Positions 14,736-23,904 are shown, counted from the first letter of the stretch. The stretch: 38,625 nucleotides of DNA from Planctomycetota bacterium (GCA_016872715.1 VGZD01000026.1:1-38625); one strand, 5' to 3'. A program made the numbers and translations. Notes: generated by a model from the letters alone, not told the origin.

Positions 14736-16883
14736 TCAGGGCGCGCGAAAGACGAGCCAAGTGAAGCCGCCCGCGGGCACGCTCACGCTGACGCGGGCGC
14801 GCGAGCGCGCGTCGAGCGTGAGCTGCGTCGGCGCTCGCTCCTCGACTTGCACGCTCGCGGAGCCGACCAGCCCCGCGTAGTACAGATCGATCTCGAGTTC
14901 CTTCGTGCGCGGCTGGGGCAGGGGATTGAAGAGCATCGCCAGCGCACGTTCCTGTCCGCGCGGATTCACGTGCACCCAGCCGTCGAGGTCGCGTCCGTCG
15001 GCGCGGCGCAGGTGGAGCAGGTCGCTCTCGAGCACTTCGCGGTGCGCCTTGTACCACGCGACCCATTTCACGACGAGGGCGCGCGTCGCGTCGGTGTCGA
15101 ACAGCCGCGGGCCACGCCAGCAGGCCTGCACGCCCGCGCCGAGGTTCGTCGCGAGGTGGCGCTCGTAGTCCTCGAGGTGCTCGTGCAGCGGCTCGAGCGT
15201 CGCGGCTGCGCCTCCGCCGTGGTACTCGGTGAGCGGCACGAACATCCAGCCCATCGAGGGCGTCTTCGTCCACGTGCCGTCGAAGATGTTCTGACGCGCG
15301 TGCAGGAGCTGCTCGGCCCGCGGGAGCGACCAGTTGGTCTCGCGGTAGCCCATGCCGGTCTTGTTCGAACCGTTCAGGAAGTACCAGTCCGGCACGTTGA
15401 GATAGACGCCCTGCGAGCGGCACCAGCCGTAGAAGTCGCGGATCCGCTCGAACTGCGCCCACTGCGAGTCGTCGAAGCCGCGGTGGCCGGAGTGCGACGT
15501 CGAGGCGCACGTGTCGCCGGGGTAGGAGCCGTCGTGCTCGAGCACGCTCATGCCGCTCGCGGAGTAGAACGAGCGCAGCTGCGCGAAGTAGCCCTCGCCC
15601 CACTCGCTGCACAGGCAGGGGGAATTGCCAAAGTACGCTCGGCCGGGCTTGTTGGTCTCGCGGTCGACGACGTCGTGCTCCGGTGCGACGGCGCGGCTCG
15701 CGAGCAGCGAGTAGGTGCCGAGCTCGACGCCGCGCTCGCGCGCGTAGGCGACGAGCTCCTGCGCTCGTGCGAGGTTCTCGCTCGAGCGATTCTCGACGTC
15801 GAAGCCCGAACCGAAGGACAGGATCGCCATTTCGAAGCCGACCGCGGCGCACTGGTCGAGCGCGAGCTTCACGGCTTCGGTGCGCGCGTCGCGGATGTGC
15901 ATCATCAACGGGTTTTCGGTCACCCACGGCGCGAGCGTGCGGTACATGCGGCGCTGCGCGAGAGCGTTGCGCTCGCGGTCCGAACCGTCGAGCACGAGCT
16001 CGTGCACGCGGTAGCTCTCGAAGCTCCCACCCGGACCGATGCGCGCGTGTGGTCCGACAGGGTAGGTCGAGACGAGCAGACACGGCGTCTGCAGCGCGTA
16101 GCTCACCTGCGTCGCGTAGCCGCGGTCGGGCAGCCAGCGCGTCGTCACGTCCGCCGACACGTTCGACATGCCGTGAAACGCGTAGTCGCTCTCCACGTGC
16201 AAGTCGGGGCGCCGCCAGTGTTCCTGCGGCTCGACCGTGCCGTCCGCCTCGACGAAGGCGAGGCGCTCGACGTCGAGTGAGTCGAGCTGCACCGCGCTCG
16301 CTCCGCGATTGCGCAGCGTCACGCTCTTGGAAACGAGCGGCAGCCCGTCGTAGAGGTCGTAGTGCACCTCGAATTCGACGTCGCCGGAGAATGCGAACGT
16401 CAGGCGCTGGCCGGGCGGAGGCCACGGCAGGTCCGCGCCGTGGCGCAGGCGCTTCCACTCAAAGCGCGCGGGGATCTCCGCGACGCGCACGGCCGTGCAA
16501 TGCCGCGCCGTGGGATCGAGCGCGAGTCGATCGAGGTCGGAGTGGCGCAGGTAGGCGCGATCGAGCGGTCCGACGAGGCCACCCGCGCGCACTTCGGTGC
16601 CGTCGATCGAAGCGCGCAGCTCCGGTTCCACCGCCCGCAGCAGCGCGCGATCGGACATGAGGTCGTCGAAGCCGATGCAGACGACGTCCGGCTCGACTCG
16701 CCACGTGCGCGCGACGAGGCCGTTCGAGAGGGTCACGGTGCGCGCGTCGCTCCTCCACACGCTGGCCCGCGCGGCGCTCGCGTCGAGCAGCCAGTCTCCG
16801 GCCGCGCGCGGGGGCGTCGCCGGTCCGCTGGGGAGCGCGTCGAGGAGGCCGCCGCCCAACATCAGGAACACGAGCGAGATCAT
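14736..16883 (-). CDS. Alpha-galactosidase-like glycoside hydrolase (GH36/GH31-like fold)
   Basis: 715 residues; ATG 16883 overlaps the thiD stop by four bases (ATGA), so translation is coupled. The N-terminus has a short hydrophobic stretch (MISLVFLMLGGGLLDALPSG) that may be a signal sequence. An N-terminal beta domain of about 300 residues precedes a probable TIM barrel containing VGFEMAILSFGSGFD, SVLEHDGSYPGD and YLNVPDWYFLNGSNKTGMGY. The acids in LEHDGSYPGD and VPDWYF are candidate catalytic or binding residues. A C-terminal beta-sandwich ends with GGFTWLVF. This organisation is that of alpha-galactosidase-superfamily enzymes, but I cannot fix the family or the substrate. It probably acts on extracytoplasmic polysaccharide. 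Coupling with thiD makes no obvious metabolic sense. Confidence 0.7.
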   Translation of the reverse strand: MISLVFLMLGGGLLDALPSGPATPPRAAGDWLLDASAARASVWRSDARTVTLSNGLVARTWRVEPDVVCIGFDDLMSDRALLRAVEPELRASIDGTEVRAGGLVGPLDRAYLRHSDLDRLALDPTARHCTAVRVAEIPARFEWKRLRHGADLPWPPPGQRLTFAFSGDVEFEVHYDLYDGLPLVSKSVTLRNRGASAVQLDSLDVERLAFVEADGTVEPQEHWRRPDLHVESDYAFHGMSNVSADVTTRWLPDRGYATQVSYALQTPCLLVSTYPVGPHARIGPGGSFESYRVHELVLDGSDRERNALAQRRMYRTLAPWVTENPLMMHIRDARTEAVKLALDQCAAVGFEMAILSFGSGFDVENRSSENLARAQELVAYARERGVELGTYSLLASRAVAPEHDVVDRETNKPGRAYFGNSPCLCSEWGEGYFAQLRSFYSASGMSVLEHDGSYPGDTCASTSHSGHRGFDDSQWAQFERIRDFYGWCRSQGVYLNVPDWYFLNGSNKTGMGYRETNWSLPRAEQLLHARQNIFDGTWTKTPSMGWMFVPLTEYHGGGAAATLEPLHEHLEDYERHLATNLGAGVQACWRGPRLFDTDATRALVVKWVAWYKAHREVLESDLLHLRRADGRDLDGWVHVNPRGQERALAMLFNPLPQPRTKELEIDLYYAGLVGSASVQVEERAPTQLTLDARSRARVSVSVPAGGFTWLVFRAP

Positions 16884-17704
16884 GGGCGCAAAGGCGCGCT
16901 CCACAGCGCGTGGAAGTGGTGGACGGGTCCGTGGCCGTGGCCGAGTTGCCAGTCGGCCGAGCCCGCGATGGCGGCGCTCACGTAGCGCTTCGCGCCTTCG
17001 ACGGCCGCGAGCGGGCGCTCGCCGCGCGCGAGCAACGCCGCGATGGCCGCGGAAAAAGTGCAGCCCGTGCCGTGCGTGTTGCGGCTTCGCGTGCGCACCT
17101 CGGAGAGGCGCACGCAGCGCGCTCCGTCGAACCACAGGTCGTCGGAGGTCGCACCATGACCGTGGCCGCCCTTGAGCACCACGGCGCGCGCTCCGAGGGA
17201 GACGAGCTGCTCGCACGCGCGCTCGGGCTCGCGCAGGACGCTCGCTTCGTCGGTGTCGAGCAGCACGGCCGCCTCGGGCAGGTTCGGCGTGAGCACGCTG
17301 GCGAGCGGAACGAGCTCGCTGCGCAGCGCAGCGACCGCCTCGGGCGCGAGCAGGGCCGCTCCCGACTTGGCGATCATCACGGGATCGAGGACGACGTGGC
17401 GTGCGTCGTGCGCGCGCAGACGCTCCGCCACGGTGCGAATCAGCGCGGCGCTCGACAGCATGCCGATCTTGGTCGCGGCGACAGCGAGATCCTCGAACAC
17501 GCAGTCGAGCTCGTGCGCGACGAACTCGCACGGTGCATCGTGGATCGCGCGCACTTCGCGCGTGTTCTGCGCGGTCAGGCTCGTGAGCGCCGCGGCGCCG
17601 TAGACGCCGAGGGCCGAGAAGGTCTTCAGGTCGGCTTGGATGCCCGCGCCGCCGGAGGGATCCGAGCCTGCGACCGTGAGCGCGATCGTCGGAGTGGGGG
17701 CCAT
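16880..17704 (-). CDS. thiD: Hydroxymethylpyrimidine/phosphomethylpyrimidine kinase
   Basis: 274 residues, the usual length. Ribokinase-fold motifs are clear: ALTVAGSDPSGGAGIQADLK at the N-terminus (substrate site), VVLDPVMIAKSG in the middle, and the anion-hole/catalytic motif NTHGTGCTFSAAIAA near residue 210, with the base Cys-Thr region intact. The enzyme phosphorylates hydroxymethylpyrimidine twice to HMP-PP for thiamine synthesis. The start ATG 17704 lies exactly 7 nt after a TAGACT hexamer on the minus strand, consistent with a leaderless mRNA. No TPP riboswitch fits into the 34 bp between this gene and its divergent neighbour. No other thiamine gene is present. The stop overlaps the start of the glycoside hydrolase-like gene. 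Confidence 0.95.
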   Translation of the reverse strand: MAPTPTIALTVAGSDPSGGAGIQADLKTFSALGVYGAAALTSLTAQNTREVRAIHDAPCEFVAHELDCVFEDLAVAATKIGMLSSAALIRTVAERLRAHDARHVVLDPVMIAKSGAALLAPEAVAALRSELVPLASVLTPNLPEAAVLLDTDEASVLREPERACEQLVSLGARAVVLKGGHGHGATSDDLWFDGARCVRLSEVRTRSRNTHGTGCTFSAAIAALLARGERPLAAVEGAKRYVSAAIAGSADWQLGHGHGPVHHFHALWSAPLRP

Positions 17705-17711
17705 GGCGCGC

Positions 17712-17717
17712 AGTCTA
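17712..17717 (-). promoter_or_regulatory. TAGACT, candidate leaderless promoter of thiD
   Basis: On the minus strand TAGACT is followed by GCGCGCC (7 nt) and then ATG 17704. This is the spacing expected if transcription starts on the start codon. No Shine-Dalgarno sequence is present. Confidence 0.5.
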
Positions 17718-17738
17718 GGGGTGCGTCACCATGCGCGC

Positions 17739-18083
17739 ATGGACAGTCAACCGCACCGACTCGTTCCCTGGCCCCTCGACCGAGCGCCGCTCGCGCTCGA
17801 GGAGGTCGGCGCACGCCTCGCGACCCTGCACCCCGACTGGTCGCTCGAAGACGCGGCGCTCGTGCGACGCATCCGCACGCGCGATTTCTCCACCGCCCTC
17901 GCGCTCGCCGTGTTCGCCGGCGAACTCGCCCATCGCGCCGACCACCACCCAGAGCTCCGCGTGCGCTGGGGCGAGCTCTCGATTCGCCTGTGGACCCACT
18001 CCACCGCGGGCCTGACCGAGCTCGACTTCACCTTCGCGCGTTGGCTGGACTCGCGCCTCGCAAGCGGCGAGGCAGCGACCTAG
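17739..18083 (+). CDS. Pterin-4a-carbinolamine dehydratase family protein
   Basis: 114 residues from ATG 17739, divergent from thiD. The C-terminal half has the family signature AHRADHHPELRVRWGELSIR, with the histidine pair His69-His70-Pro71, then LWTHSTAGLTELDFTFARWLD with His87, the third active-site histidine. The family dehydrates 4a-hydroxytetrahydrobiopterin after aromatic amino acid hydroxylation. No such hydroxylase is in the window. A role in molybdenum-cofactor metabolism has been proposed for some bacterial members. Since a molybdenum enzyme lies about 3 kb away this alternative deserves mention, but it is only positional inference. Predicted cytoplasmic. Confidence 0.88.
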   Translation: MDSQPHRLVPWPLDRAPLALEEVGARLATLHPDWSLEDAALVRRIRTRDFSTALALAVFAGELAHRADHHPELRVRWGELSIRLWTHSTAGLTELDFTFARWLDSRLASGEAAT

Positions 18084-18086
18084 ACT
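18081..18086 (+). promoter_or_regulatory. TAGACT, possible -10 element for the peroxiredoxin gene
   Basis: The hexamer overlaps the TAG stop of the dehydratase gene. A start site about 7 nt downstream would give a leader of roughly 110 nt before ATG 18208. Confidence 0.35.
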
Positions 18087-18158
18087 CTCGGCCCTGATCG
18101 TGGGCGCCGCGCCGGTGGGTGGTGCGGTGCCTCCACTCCCCGCACTCCCACCATCGAC

Positions 18159-18193
18159 ACCCCCGAACTCACCCCCGAACTCACCTCCGACGG
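18159..18193. repeat. 12-bp tandem repeat upstream of the peroxiredoxin gene
   Basis: ACCCCCGAACTC occurs twice in tandem (18159-18170, 18171-18182), and a degenerate third copy starts at 18183. It ends 15 bp before ATG 18208. The frame is open through the repeat (reading PPNS-PPNS-PP), but that low-complexity segment is unlike a peroxiredoxin N-terminus. Confidence 0.85.
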
Positions 18194-18207
18194 AAAGACG
18201 ACCTCCC

Positions 18208-18666
18208 ATGGCGCTCAAGGTTGGCGACGCTGCACCGGAATTCACCCTCAAGACCCAAGACGAGAAGGAATGGAGCCTCGCGGCTCACAAGGGCAAGAAC
18301 GTCGTGCTGATGTTCTACCCGCTCGACTGGAGCCCGACCTGCGAGAAGGAGAACTGCTCGGTCGCGGGCGACATGACGCTCAACGCGCCGAACACGGTCG
18401 TGGTCGGCATTTCGCGCGATTCCACGTGGTCGCACAAGGCGTGGCGCAACCAGTTCAAGCTGGCGCACGACCTGCTCGCGGACGTCAAGCTCGAGGTGGC
18501 GGCCAAGTACGGCTTGGTCCACCCCGCGGGCTTCATCAGCATGCGCGCGACCGTGATCGTCGACAAGCACGGCAAGGTGGCCTTCTGCGCCGCCAACGCG
18601 CCCGAAAAGACCGGCGAAGCCCGCGACATGGCGGCCGTCAAGGCGGCGGTCCACACGCTGGCGTAA
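18208..18666 (+). CDS. Peroxiredoxin, PrxQ/BCP-like
   Basis: 152 residues from ATG 18208, which gives the standard peroxiredoxin start (MALKVGDAAPEFTL). The active-site motif FYPLDWSPTCEKENC has Pro38, Ser42, peroxidatic Cys45 and a second Cys50 five residues on, the spacing of PrxQ/BCP-type enzymes that form an intramolecular disulfide. The conserved Arg that activates the cysteine is probably in ISMRATVIVD. It reduces hydrogen peroxide and organic peroxides with electrons from a thioredoxin-like partner. It has no signal peptide and is predicted cytoplasmic. A small hairpin follows the stop. Confidence 0.92.
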   Translation: MALKVGDAAPEFTLKTQDEKEWSLAAHKGKNVVLMFYPLDWSPTCEKENCSVAGDMTLNAPNTVVVGISRDSTWSHKAWRNQFKLAHDLLADVKLEVAAKYGLVHPAGFISMRATVIVDKHGKVAFCAANAPEKTGEARDMAAVKAAVHTLA

Positions 18667-18680
18667 GACCTGCCGCACAG

Positions 18681-18696
18681 GCTCCCCAGCGGGAGC
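18681..18696 (+). terminator. Short hairpin after the peroxiredoxin gene
   Basis: GCTCCC (18681-18686), loop CAGC and GGGAGC (18691-18696) form a 6-bp stem 14 nt after the stop codon. There is no T-tract, so terminator function is tentative. Confidence 0.4.
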
Positions 18697-18705
18697 GCGC
18701 GTGCG

Positions 18706-18711
18706 TATCTT
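18706..18711 (+). promoter_or_regulatory. TATCTT, possible -10 element for the gene at 18763
   Basis: TATCTT directly follows the peroxiredoxin hairpin and lies 51 nt before ATG 18763. It is identical to the hexamer upstream of htpG. Confidence 0.35.
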
Positions 18712-18762
18712 CGGACGGCGATCGGGCCCGTGGCTCGGTCGCCGTCGCAGTTCGCATCGCCC

Positions 18763-21696
18763 ATGAAGAGCCCGCTCGTCCTGTTGCTCTCGCTGTTCGC
18801 CGTGCTCGGGCTCGCGCTCGCGGGCTGGCGCTGGAGTGGCGGCGATGCGACGGCGTCGCCCCAAGCCGCGGTCGACACGGGCGAGGGCGCGGCGGAGCCG
18901 GTGTTTCTCGATGAGCTGATCGCGCAGCCCTCGCTCGCGGCGCCGAGCGTTGCGAGCGCTGCGAGCGAGGACGAAGTCTCCGACGTCGAGCGCGCCGAGG
19001 CGGCCGTCACGCCGCCGCCTCCAGCGCCGAAGGCCGCCACGGCGCTGCGCGGGCGCGTGGTCGACTCGAGCGCGCTGCCGGTCGAGGGTGCGCGCGTGTA
19101 CGCGGCGCTCACCGCGCAGGGTCCGTCGCTCCCGCTCGAAGCGGACGTGTGGGGCGAGAGCTGGCGCAAGCGCCGGGAGGCGCGCACCGATGCGGATGGG
19201 CGCTTTCTGATCGAAGACCCCGCCGTGGGCGTCACGCGCCTCGCCGTGCGCGCGAGCGCGGCCGCACCGCTCGACGTCGACAGCGTCGTGGTGGTGGAGA
19301 GCGTCGATACCGACGTCGGCGAGCTCGTGCTGCAACTCGGTCTGCGCCTCGTCGGCAACGTCGTGGACGCTTCCGGCGCACCCGTGGCGGGTGCGGTCTT
19401 GCTGCGCCCGTTCGATGCTCGCTCGCCGAGCTTTGGCGAGCGCGCGGGTGACACCGGCATCGTGCTCGGCGAGAGCGATGAGCTCGGGCGCTTCGACCTG
19501 CGGGGCCTCGCTCCCGGGCCCTGGGTCGTGCTCGCGCACCACGCTGGATTTCCCGATGCCGTCGCGCGCGGGGTGGACAGCGCGAGCGGCGAAGTCGTGC
19601 AGGGCGTGCGGATCGAGCTCGCCGCCGCGGCGTGGTTGCGCGGCGCCGTGCGAGTGCCCTCGGGCGCGCGCACTCCGGCGTTCGACGCGTTTTCCGTGCA
19701 GGCGAGCTACACCGGTTCCCAAGAGCGCGCGCCGGGCGAGCCGGACAACAACTGGCGCCGCGTGCGTTGCCGCGCCGACGGCAGTTTCGAGCTCGGCGGC
19801 CTGCGCAAGGACGAGCCCTATCGCGTCAGCGTCGTTTGGCATCGCACGAAGGACGACAGCGGCGGCACCGAGGTCGCCGGCAGCACACGCGACGTCCTGA
19901 CCGATGGCTCGCGCGTCGACTTCGAGCTGCAGCCGTTCTCGGTGTTGCTCTACCGGCCCTGCGACGCGCTCACCGGAGCGCCCGTCTCCGGTCTCGACGG
20001 CAAGCTCGTGGCGCGCAGCGAGGGCGGGCGGGACTCCAGCTTGCTCTCGACCACGCGCGACGATGGCGACGGCGTGTGGAGCGAGACTTCCGCGCAGCTG
20101 CCGAAGAGCGGCGAGAGCGTCTCGCTCGTCGTCACGCACGAGGCCTATCGACCGACGCGCGTGACTCCGGTCGCGCTCGCCGCGGCGTCGACGACGGATG
20201 CCGGGCGCGTGTCGATGGAACCGCTCGGAGAGCTGCGCGTGCGCGTGCTTTCGGCCGACACGGGGGAGCCGATCGGCGGCGCGCGCGTGATGGCCGAGCT
20301 GCGCACGGGCGACGATGGTTCACGCACGAACGAACAACTCGCGACCAACCCGCCGCGGCCGCTCGAGCAGGTTCGCGTGCGCGCTCGCGAGTCGGACGCG
20401 CAGGGCTACGCGACGCTGTACGCGAGCTTGGGAGCGACGGGGCTCGCGTGCGCGACGCACCGTGACTGGCCTGCTTCCGAGCTCGTCGAAGTGCGCTTCG
20501 GCCCGCGCGGCGGCGAGGCTCTCGCGCTGTACATCAACCCCGGGGCCGAAGCTCGCGTGCGGGTGATCGATGAGAAGGGCGCTCCGGTCGCCGGCGTGGC
20601 CGTGAACGCGACGTGGCGCGTGCCCGATCTGGGCTTGCCGGCGGAGAGCATGCGCTCGGGTTGGCGCATCCAGCTCACCGGCGCCGAAGGTGTCGCGAAG
20701 TTCGCGCGCCTCACTCCGGGTTCGACGGTCTTTTCGCTGCTCGAGGACCGTGTCGGCGGTCCGCGCAGTCCGAACGAGCGCGACGCGACCAAGCTCACCG
20801 TGAACGTGTCGCCGGCGCAGAGCGCGGAGATCACGCTGGTGGCCACGTCGCGCGGCGACGTGCGCGGGCGCGTGCTCGACGCGGGACGTCCGCTCGCGGG
20901 CGCGACGATCCTGCTGCAGCCCTCCGGCGGTGGGCAGGGACGTTGGGACAACGTGCGCGAGGTGATCGTGCGCAGCGATGCGCAGGGGCGCTACTCGGTG
21001 CAGCGCCTGGGCGCCGGCCTGTGGAACGTCACGGTGAACCACGCCGCGCGGCTCGTGCCGGATAAAGAGCGCTTCGACTTCGACGGCACCGATCGCGAAC
21101 ACGATTTCTTGCTCTCGGGTTCCGCGATCACGGGCAGCGTGCGCGACGCGCGCGGGCGCGCCATCGAGGGTGCGCGCATCGCGCTCGGCGAGGTGCGCCG
21201 GGATGCTCGCAACTCGGAGCAGGGCAACTGGAATTCGCTCGGCGGCAACACGCGCATCGTGACGGATGCACTGGGGAACTACGCGCTGCGCGGCGTGCCG
21301 CACGGCCTCGAGCTGCAGGTCGCGGCGGATCATCCCGACTATCAAGGCGCGCGCTGCGCGCCGTTCCAGCTCGTGCCCGACGAGCTCAAGGCGGGCGTCG
21401 ATTTCACGCTCAAGCAGGGCGCGATCCTGCTGGTCGAGGTCGAAGCGAATGATGGTCGCGTGGTGCGCGCGCAGGTGACCGCCCAGCGCGTGGCCGACGA
21501 GAAGGGCAAGCAGGTGCGCAATGGGCCGCGCTCGGCGCGGCTCGACGGGCGCTCACGGGCGCGCTTCACGGGCTTTGCGGGCGGTCGTTATCGGGTCGCG
21601 CTCGACCGCGCGTTCCCCGGAGAGGACCAGCCCGCGAGCGCCCTCGTCGAGCTCGAAGAGGGACGCGAGGGGACCGTGCGCCTGCGCGTGCCCTAG
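18763..21696 (+). CDS. Large exported protein with repeated carboxypeptidase-regulatory-like domains
   Basis: 977 residues from ATG 18763. The N-terminus (MKSPLVLLLSLFAVLGLALA) is a signal peptide or anchor, followed by an acidic/alanine-rich linker to about residue 90. At least six segments have the CarboxypepD_reg (transthyretin-like beta-sandwich) pattern V-x-D-x-x-G-x-P-V-x-G-A-x-V. Examples are LRGRVVDSSALPVEGARVYA, LVGNVVDASGAPVAGAVLL, ARVRVIDEKGAPVAGVAVNA, VRGRVLDAGRPLAGATILL and ITGSVRDARGRAIEGARIAL. Each is followed by D-x-x-G-R/x-F/Y strands. These domains are structural or adhesive modules; no catalytic domain is visible. It is probably a cell-surface or periplasmic protein. Monocistronic by position, and convergent with the YceI gene. 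Confidence 0.85.
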   Translation: MKSPLVLLLSLFAVLGLALAGWRWSGGDATASPQAAVDTGEGAAEPVFLDELIAQPSLAAPSVASAASEDEVSDVERAEAAVTPPPPAPKAATALRGRVVDSSALPVEGARVYAALTAQGPSLPLEADVWGESWRKRREARTDADGRFLIEDPAVGVTRLAVRASAAAPLDVDSVVVVESVDTDVGELVLQLGLRLVGNVVDASGAPVAGAVLLRPFDARSPSFGERAGDTGIVLGESDELGRFDLRGLAPGPWVVLAHHAGFPDAVARGVDSASGEVVQGVRIELAAAAWLRGAVRVPSGARTPAFDAFSVQASYTGSQERAPGEPDNNWRRVRCRADGSFELGGLRKDEPYRVSVVWHRTKDDSGGTEVAGSTRDVLTDGSRVDFELQPFSVLLYRPCDALTGAPVSGLDGKLVARSEGGRDSSLLSTTRDDGDGVWSETSAQLPKSGESVSLVVTHEAYRPTRVTPVALAAASTTDAGRVSMEPLGELRVRVLSADTGEPIGGARVMAELRTGDDGSRTNEQLATNPPRPLEQVRVRARESDAQGYATLYASLGATGLACATHRDWPASELVEVRFGPRGGEALALYINPGAEARVRVIDEKGAPVAGVAVNATWRVPDLGLPAESMRSGWRIQLTGAEGVAKFARLTPGSTVFSLLEDRVGGPRSPNERDATKLTVNVSPAQSAEITLVATSRGDVRGRVLDAGRPLAGATILLQPSGGGQGRWDNVREVIVRSDAQGRYSVQRLGAGLWNVTVNHAARLVPDKERFDFDGTDREHDFLLSGSAITGSVRDARGRAIEGARIALGEVRRDARNSEQGNWNSLGGNTRIVTDALGNYALRGVPHGLELQVAADHPDYQGARCAPFQLVPDELKAGVDFTLKQGAILLVEVEANDGRVVRAQVTAQRVADEKGKQVRNGPRSARLDGRSRARFTGFAGGRYRVALDRAFPGEDQPASALVELEEGREGTVRLRVP

Positions 21697-21706
21697 GCGC
21701 GCGGCG

Positions 21707-21729
21707 GAGCCGCTGCACGCGCGCGGCTC
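21707..21729. terminator. Hairpin between convergent genes
   Basis: GAGCCGC (21707-21713) and GCGGCTC (21723-21729) form a 7-bp stem with a 9-nt loop. It fills the 31-bp gap between the two convergent genes, and the right arm overlaps the YceI stop by two bases. Confidence 0.35.
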
Positions 21730-22354
21730 AGCTCTTGACGCATTCGAGCGCGACCACGATGCGGACCTCGTCCGCGATCGTCGGGATGCTGCCCTTGACG
21801 CCCCAGTCGCTGCGGCGGATGAGGAAGGTGGCTTCGAAGCCCGCGCGCGTGTCCTTGAAGGGCGACTCGCCCTCGCCGGTCCGTTCGATCGGCACGCTGA
21901 TCGTCTTGGTCACGCCGCGCATGGTGAACTCGCCCGTGGCCTCGAGCACGCCCTCGCCCTTTGAGACGACCTTCGTGCTCTTGAAGGTCAGCACGGGAAA
22001 TTCCTTGGCGCTGAAGAAGTCCGGGCCGCGCAGATGGTCGTCGCGCTTGCCGTCGTTGGTGTTGACGCTCATGGCGTCGATGGAGAGCTCGACCGAGGAG
22101 GCCTCGGGGTGCGCGGCGTCCCAGACGACCGTGCCGTGGAGCTTGTCGAAGCGGCCCCAGAACGGAGCCACGACGTGCACGACGCGGAACAGGACGCTGG
22201 AGTGACCGGGGTCGACCTTCCACTGCGTGGCGCGCAGCGGTGCGAGCGCATCGGGAGCGGATGGGGCCGCGGCGCGGAAGGCGGGGGGGACGGCGAAGGG
22301 AACGGCGAAGGGGACGGCGAGGAGGACGGTGCCGAGCAGGGCGAACTTGAACAT
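21728..22354 (-). CDS. YceI family protein, exported
   Basis: 208 residues. The N-terminus (MFKFALLGTVLLAVPFAVPF) is a signal peptide containing a 12-bp DNA repeat (AVPF-AVP). The mature part is a complete YceI lipocalin-like domain. It opens with WKVDPGHSSVLFRVVHV, contains FFSAKEFPVLTFKSTKV and GEFTMRGVTKTISVPI, and ends with an IVVALECVKS strand. YceI proteins are periplasmic beta barrels that bind isoprenoid-type lipids such as polyprenoids; the ligand here is unknown. The TCTAGA at 22371-22376 could be part of its promoter. It lies 78 bp downstream of the VOC gene on the same strand and could be read from the same transcript. Confidence 0.92.
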   Translation of the reverse strand: MFKFALLGTVLLAVPFAVPFAVPPAFRAAAPSAPDALAPLRATQWKVDPGHSSVLFRVVHVVAPFWGRFDKLHGTVVWDAAHPEASSVELSIDAMSVNTNDGKRDDHLRGPDFFSAKEFPVLTFKSTKVVSKGEGVLEATGEFTMRGVTKTISVPIERTGEGESPFKDTRAGFEATFLIRRSDWGVKGSIPTIADEVRIVVALECVKS

Positions 22355-22432
22355 GGGGACAACCAGCCTCTAGACGGGGTGGCGTTGGAAAAGGGGAGGA
22401 GGAGATCGCAGGGGTGAAGCGGACGAGTCGTC

Positions 22433-22852
22433 CTAGGTCGCGAAGACGCGCGCGGGGTCTTGGAACGACTTGAATTCCAGCGCGTTGCCGCTCGGGTCGC
22501 ACAGGAACATCGTAGCTTGCTCGCCGACCTCGCCACGGAAGCGGATGTGGGGCTCGATCAAAAAGCGCGTGCCGCGCGTTCGCAGGCGCTCGGCGAGGGC
22601 GTGCCACGCGCTCCACTCGAGGATCAAGCCGAAGTGGCGCACGGGGACGTTGTCGCCGTCGACCGGGTTGGTCTCGGCGCGCGCGAGCGTGCCATCGATC
22701 AAGTGCGCCGAGATTTGGTGGCCGCAGAAGTCGAAGTCGATCCAGCGCGGCGCGCTGCGGCCGACCCTGCAGCCGAGCGTGTCGACGAAGAAGCGGCGCG
22801 TGGCCTCGATGTCGGTCACGGGGAAGGCGAGGTGGAAGGGCGGTGCGCTCAT
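22433..22852 (-). CDS. VOC-fold (glyoxalase/dioxygenase-like) protein
   Basis: 139 residues; ATG 22852 overlaps the glycosyltransferase stop by four bases (ATGA). It has the paired beta-alpha-beta-beta-beta layout of the VOC superfamily: [20 protein letters not shown] at the start, then [20 protein letters not shown], and [15 protein letters not shown] at the end. Likely metal ligands are His8 in the first strand, the second-half His in VRHFGL and the Glu of ALEFK. Family members range from glyoxalase I to fosfomycin-resistance enzymes and extradiol dioxygenases; I cannot choose a reaction. It is the last gene of a three-gene coupled operon. Confidence 0.88.
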   Translation of the reverse strand: MSAPPFHLAFPVTDIEATRRFFVDTLGCRVGRSAPRWIDFDFCGHQISAHLIDGTLARAETNPVDGDNVPVRHFGLILEWSAWHALAERLRTRGTRFLIEPHIRFRGEVGEQATMFLCDPSGNALEFKSFQDPARVFAT

Positions 22853-23904
22853 CGCAATCCGAGGATGGAGCGCCAGCCCGCCAGCGTCAATGCCGCGTTG
22901 CTCGACCAGCCGAACTCGGCGGCGCGCGCGCGGGCGGCGCTGGCGCGGGACGGCGCGTGCGTGAGTTCGATGGCTCGCGCGAGGGCGCTGGCGAGCTCCT
23001 CGGCGCTCGGACTGGGCTCGACCCACTGCGGGAGCGCGCACAGCGCATCTCGGTAGGCGCTCAGGCGCGAGGCGACCAGCTCCAGCCCGCAGGCGAGGCC
23101 CTCCAGCGGCGTGACCGGCGTCCAGTCCTCTCGCGCGAGCGTCACCAACACGTCGTGGCTCGCGAGCGCGCCGCGCACCTTGGCGTCGTCGGGCTGCGAG
23201 TCGAAGCGCACGCGCGAGGAGATGCGGCTGCGCGCGGTGCGGGCGCGGAGCTCGTCGTACGCGTCGCCCAGGCGGCCGAGGAAGGTGAGCTCGGCGGGCT
23301 TGCCAGCGTCGTGCAAGCGTTCGAGCGCGGCGAGCAGCGCGAGCGGGGAGCGGTCCTCGTCGATGCGGCCGAGCGCGAGCACGCGCGGCAGGGCCCCGCG
23401 AACCGCGCGCGGCGCGACGAAGTGCTCGCAGCCGACGGGAACGACGAGCGTGCGCGCCGGATCGAAGTTCGCGTGGGCGAGCTCGGAGCGTGCGTGCTCG
23501 CTGAAGGTGACGAGCACGCTCGCGCTTCGCAGGGAGTCGAGCTCGGCGGGTCGCGCGGCAACCGCGAGCGAGAGTCGCGCGCGGCGAGGCGTGGGAAACG
23601 CGGCGGGCAGCGCGACGGCGTGCACGAGCTCGGCCCCCGGCGCGAGGCGCTCGAAGCCGAGCTGCAGGCGAGTCGCCGTCGGAAGGGAGCTGCGCGGCAG
23701 GGCGACGCGCCGCAGTCGCGCGTGCGCGGGCAGCTCGTGCGACGCGAGTGCGCCGCGCACGCGCGCGCCGCGACCCCACTCGACCAACGTGACGTCGAGC
23801 GAGTCGCTCGGCAGCGCGACGAGCGCTCGCGCGAACTCGCGCATGTAGCGGCCGGCGCCCGGCTCGTGCGTCGCACCGGGCCAGTGGTCGAGGGCGAGCT
23901 TCAC
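22849..23904 (-). CDS. GT-B glycosyltransferase, family 4-like, GTG start
   Basis: 351 residues. The start is GTG 23904, which forms a GTGA overlap with the upstream RidA stop. The C-terminal domain shows [35 protein letters not shown] and [20 protein letters not shown]. The last corresponds to the nucleotide-sugar-binding E-x7-E region of GT4 enzymes. The N-terminal domain begins with [24 protein letters not shown], typical of an acceptor domain with a glycine loop. It is likely cytoplasmic or membrane-peripheral, using a nucleotide-sugar donor for surface polysaccharide or glycolipid synthesis. Donor and acceptor are unknown. Confidence 0.85.
   Translation of the reverse strand: MKLALDHWPGATHEPGAGRYMREFARALVALPSDSLDVTLVEWGRGARVRGALASHELPAHARLRRVALPRSSLPTATRLQLGFERLAPGAELVHAVALPAAFPTPRRARLSLAVAARPAELDSLRSASVLVTFSEHARSELAHANFDPARTLVVPVGCEHFVAPRAVRGALPRVLALGRIDEDRSPLALLAALERLHDAGKPAELTFLGRLGDAYDELRARTARSRISSRVRFDSQPDDAKVRGALASHDVLVTLAREDWTPVTPLEGLACGLELVASRLSAYRDALCALPQWVEPSPSAEELASALARAIELTHAPSRASAARARAAEFGWSSNAALTLAGWRSILGLR

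Noticed and set aside
17705-17738. TPP riboswitch for thiD
   Set aside because: Only 34 bp separate thiD from the divergent gene, and the promoter-like hexamer is 7 nt from the start codon, leaving no space for a riboswitch.
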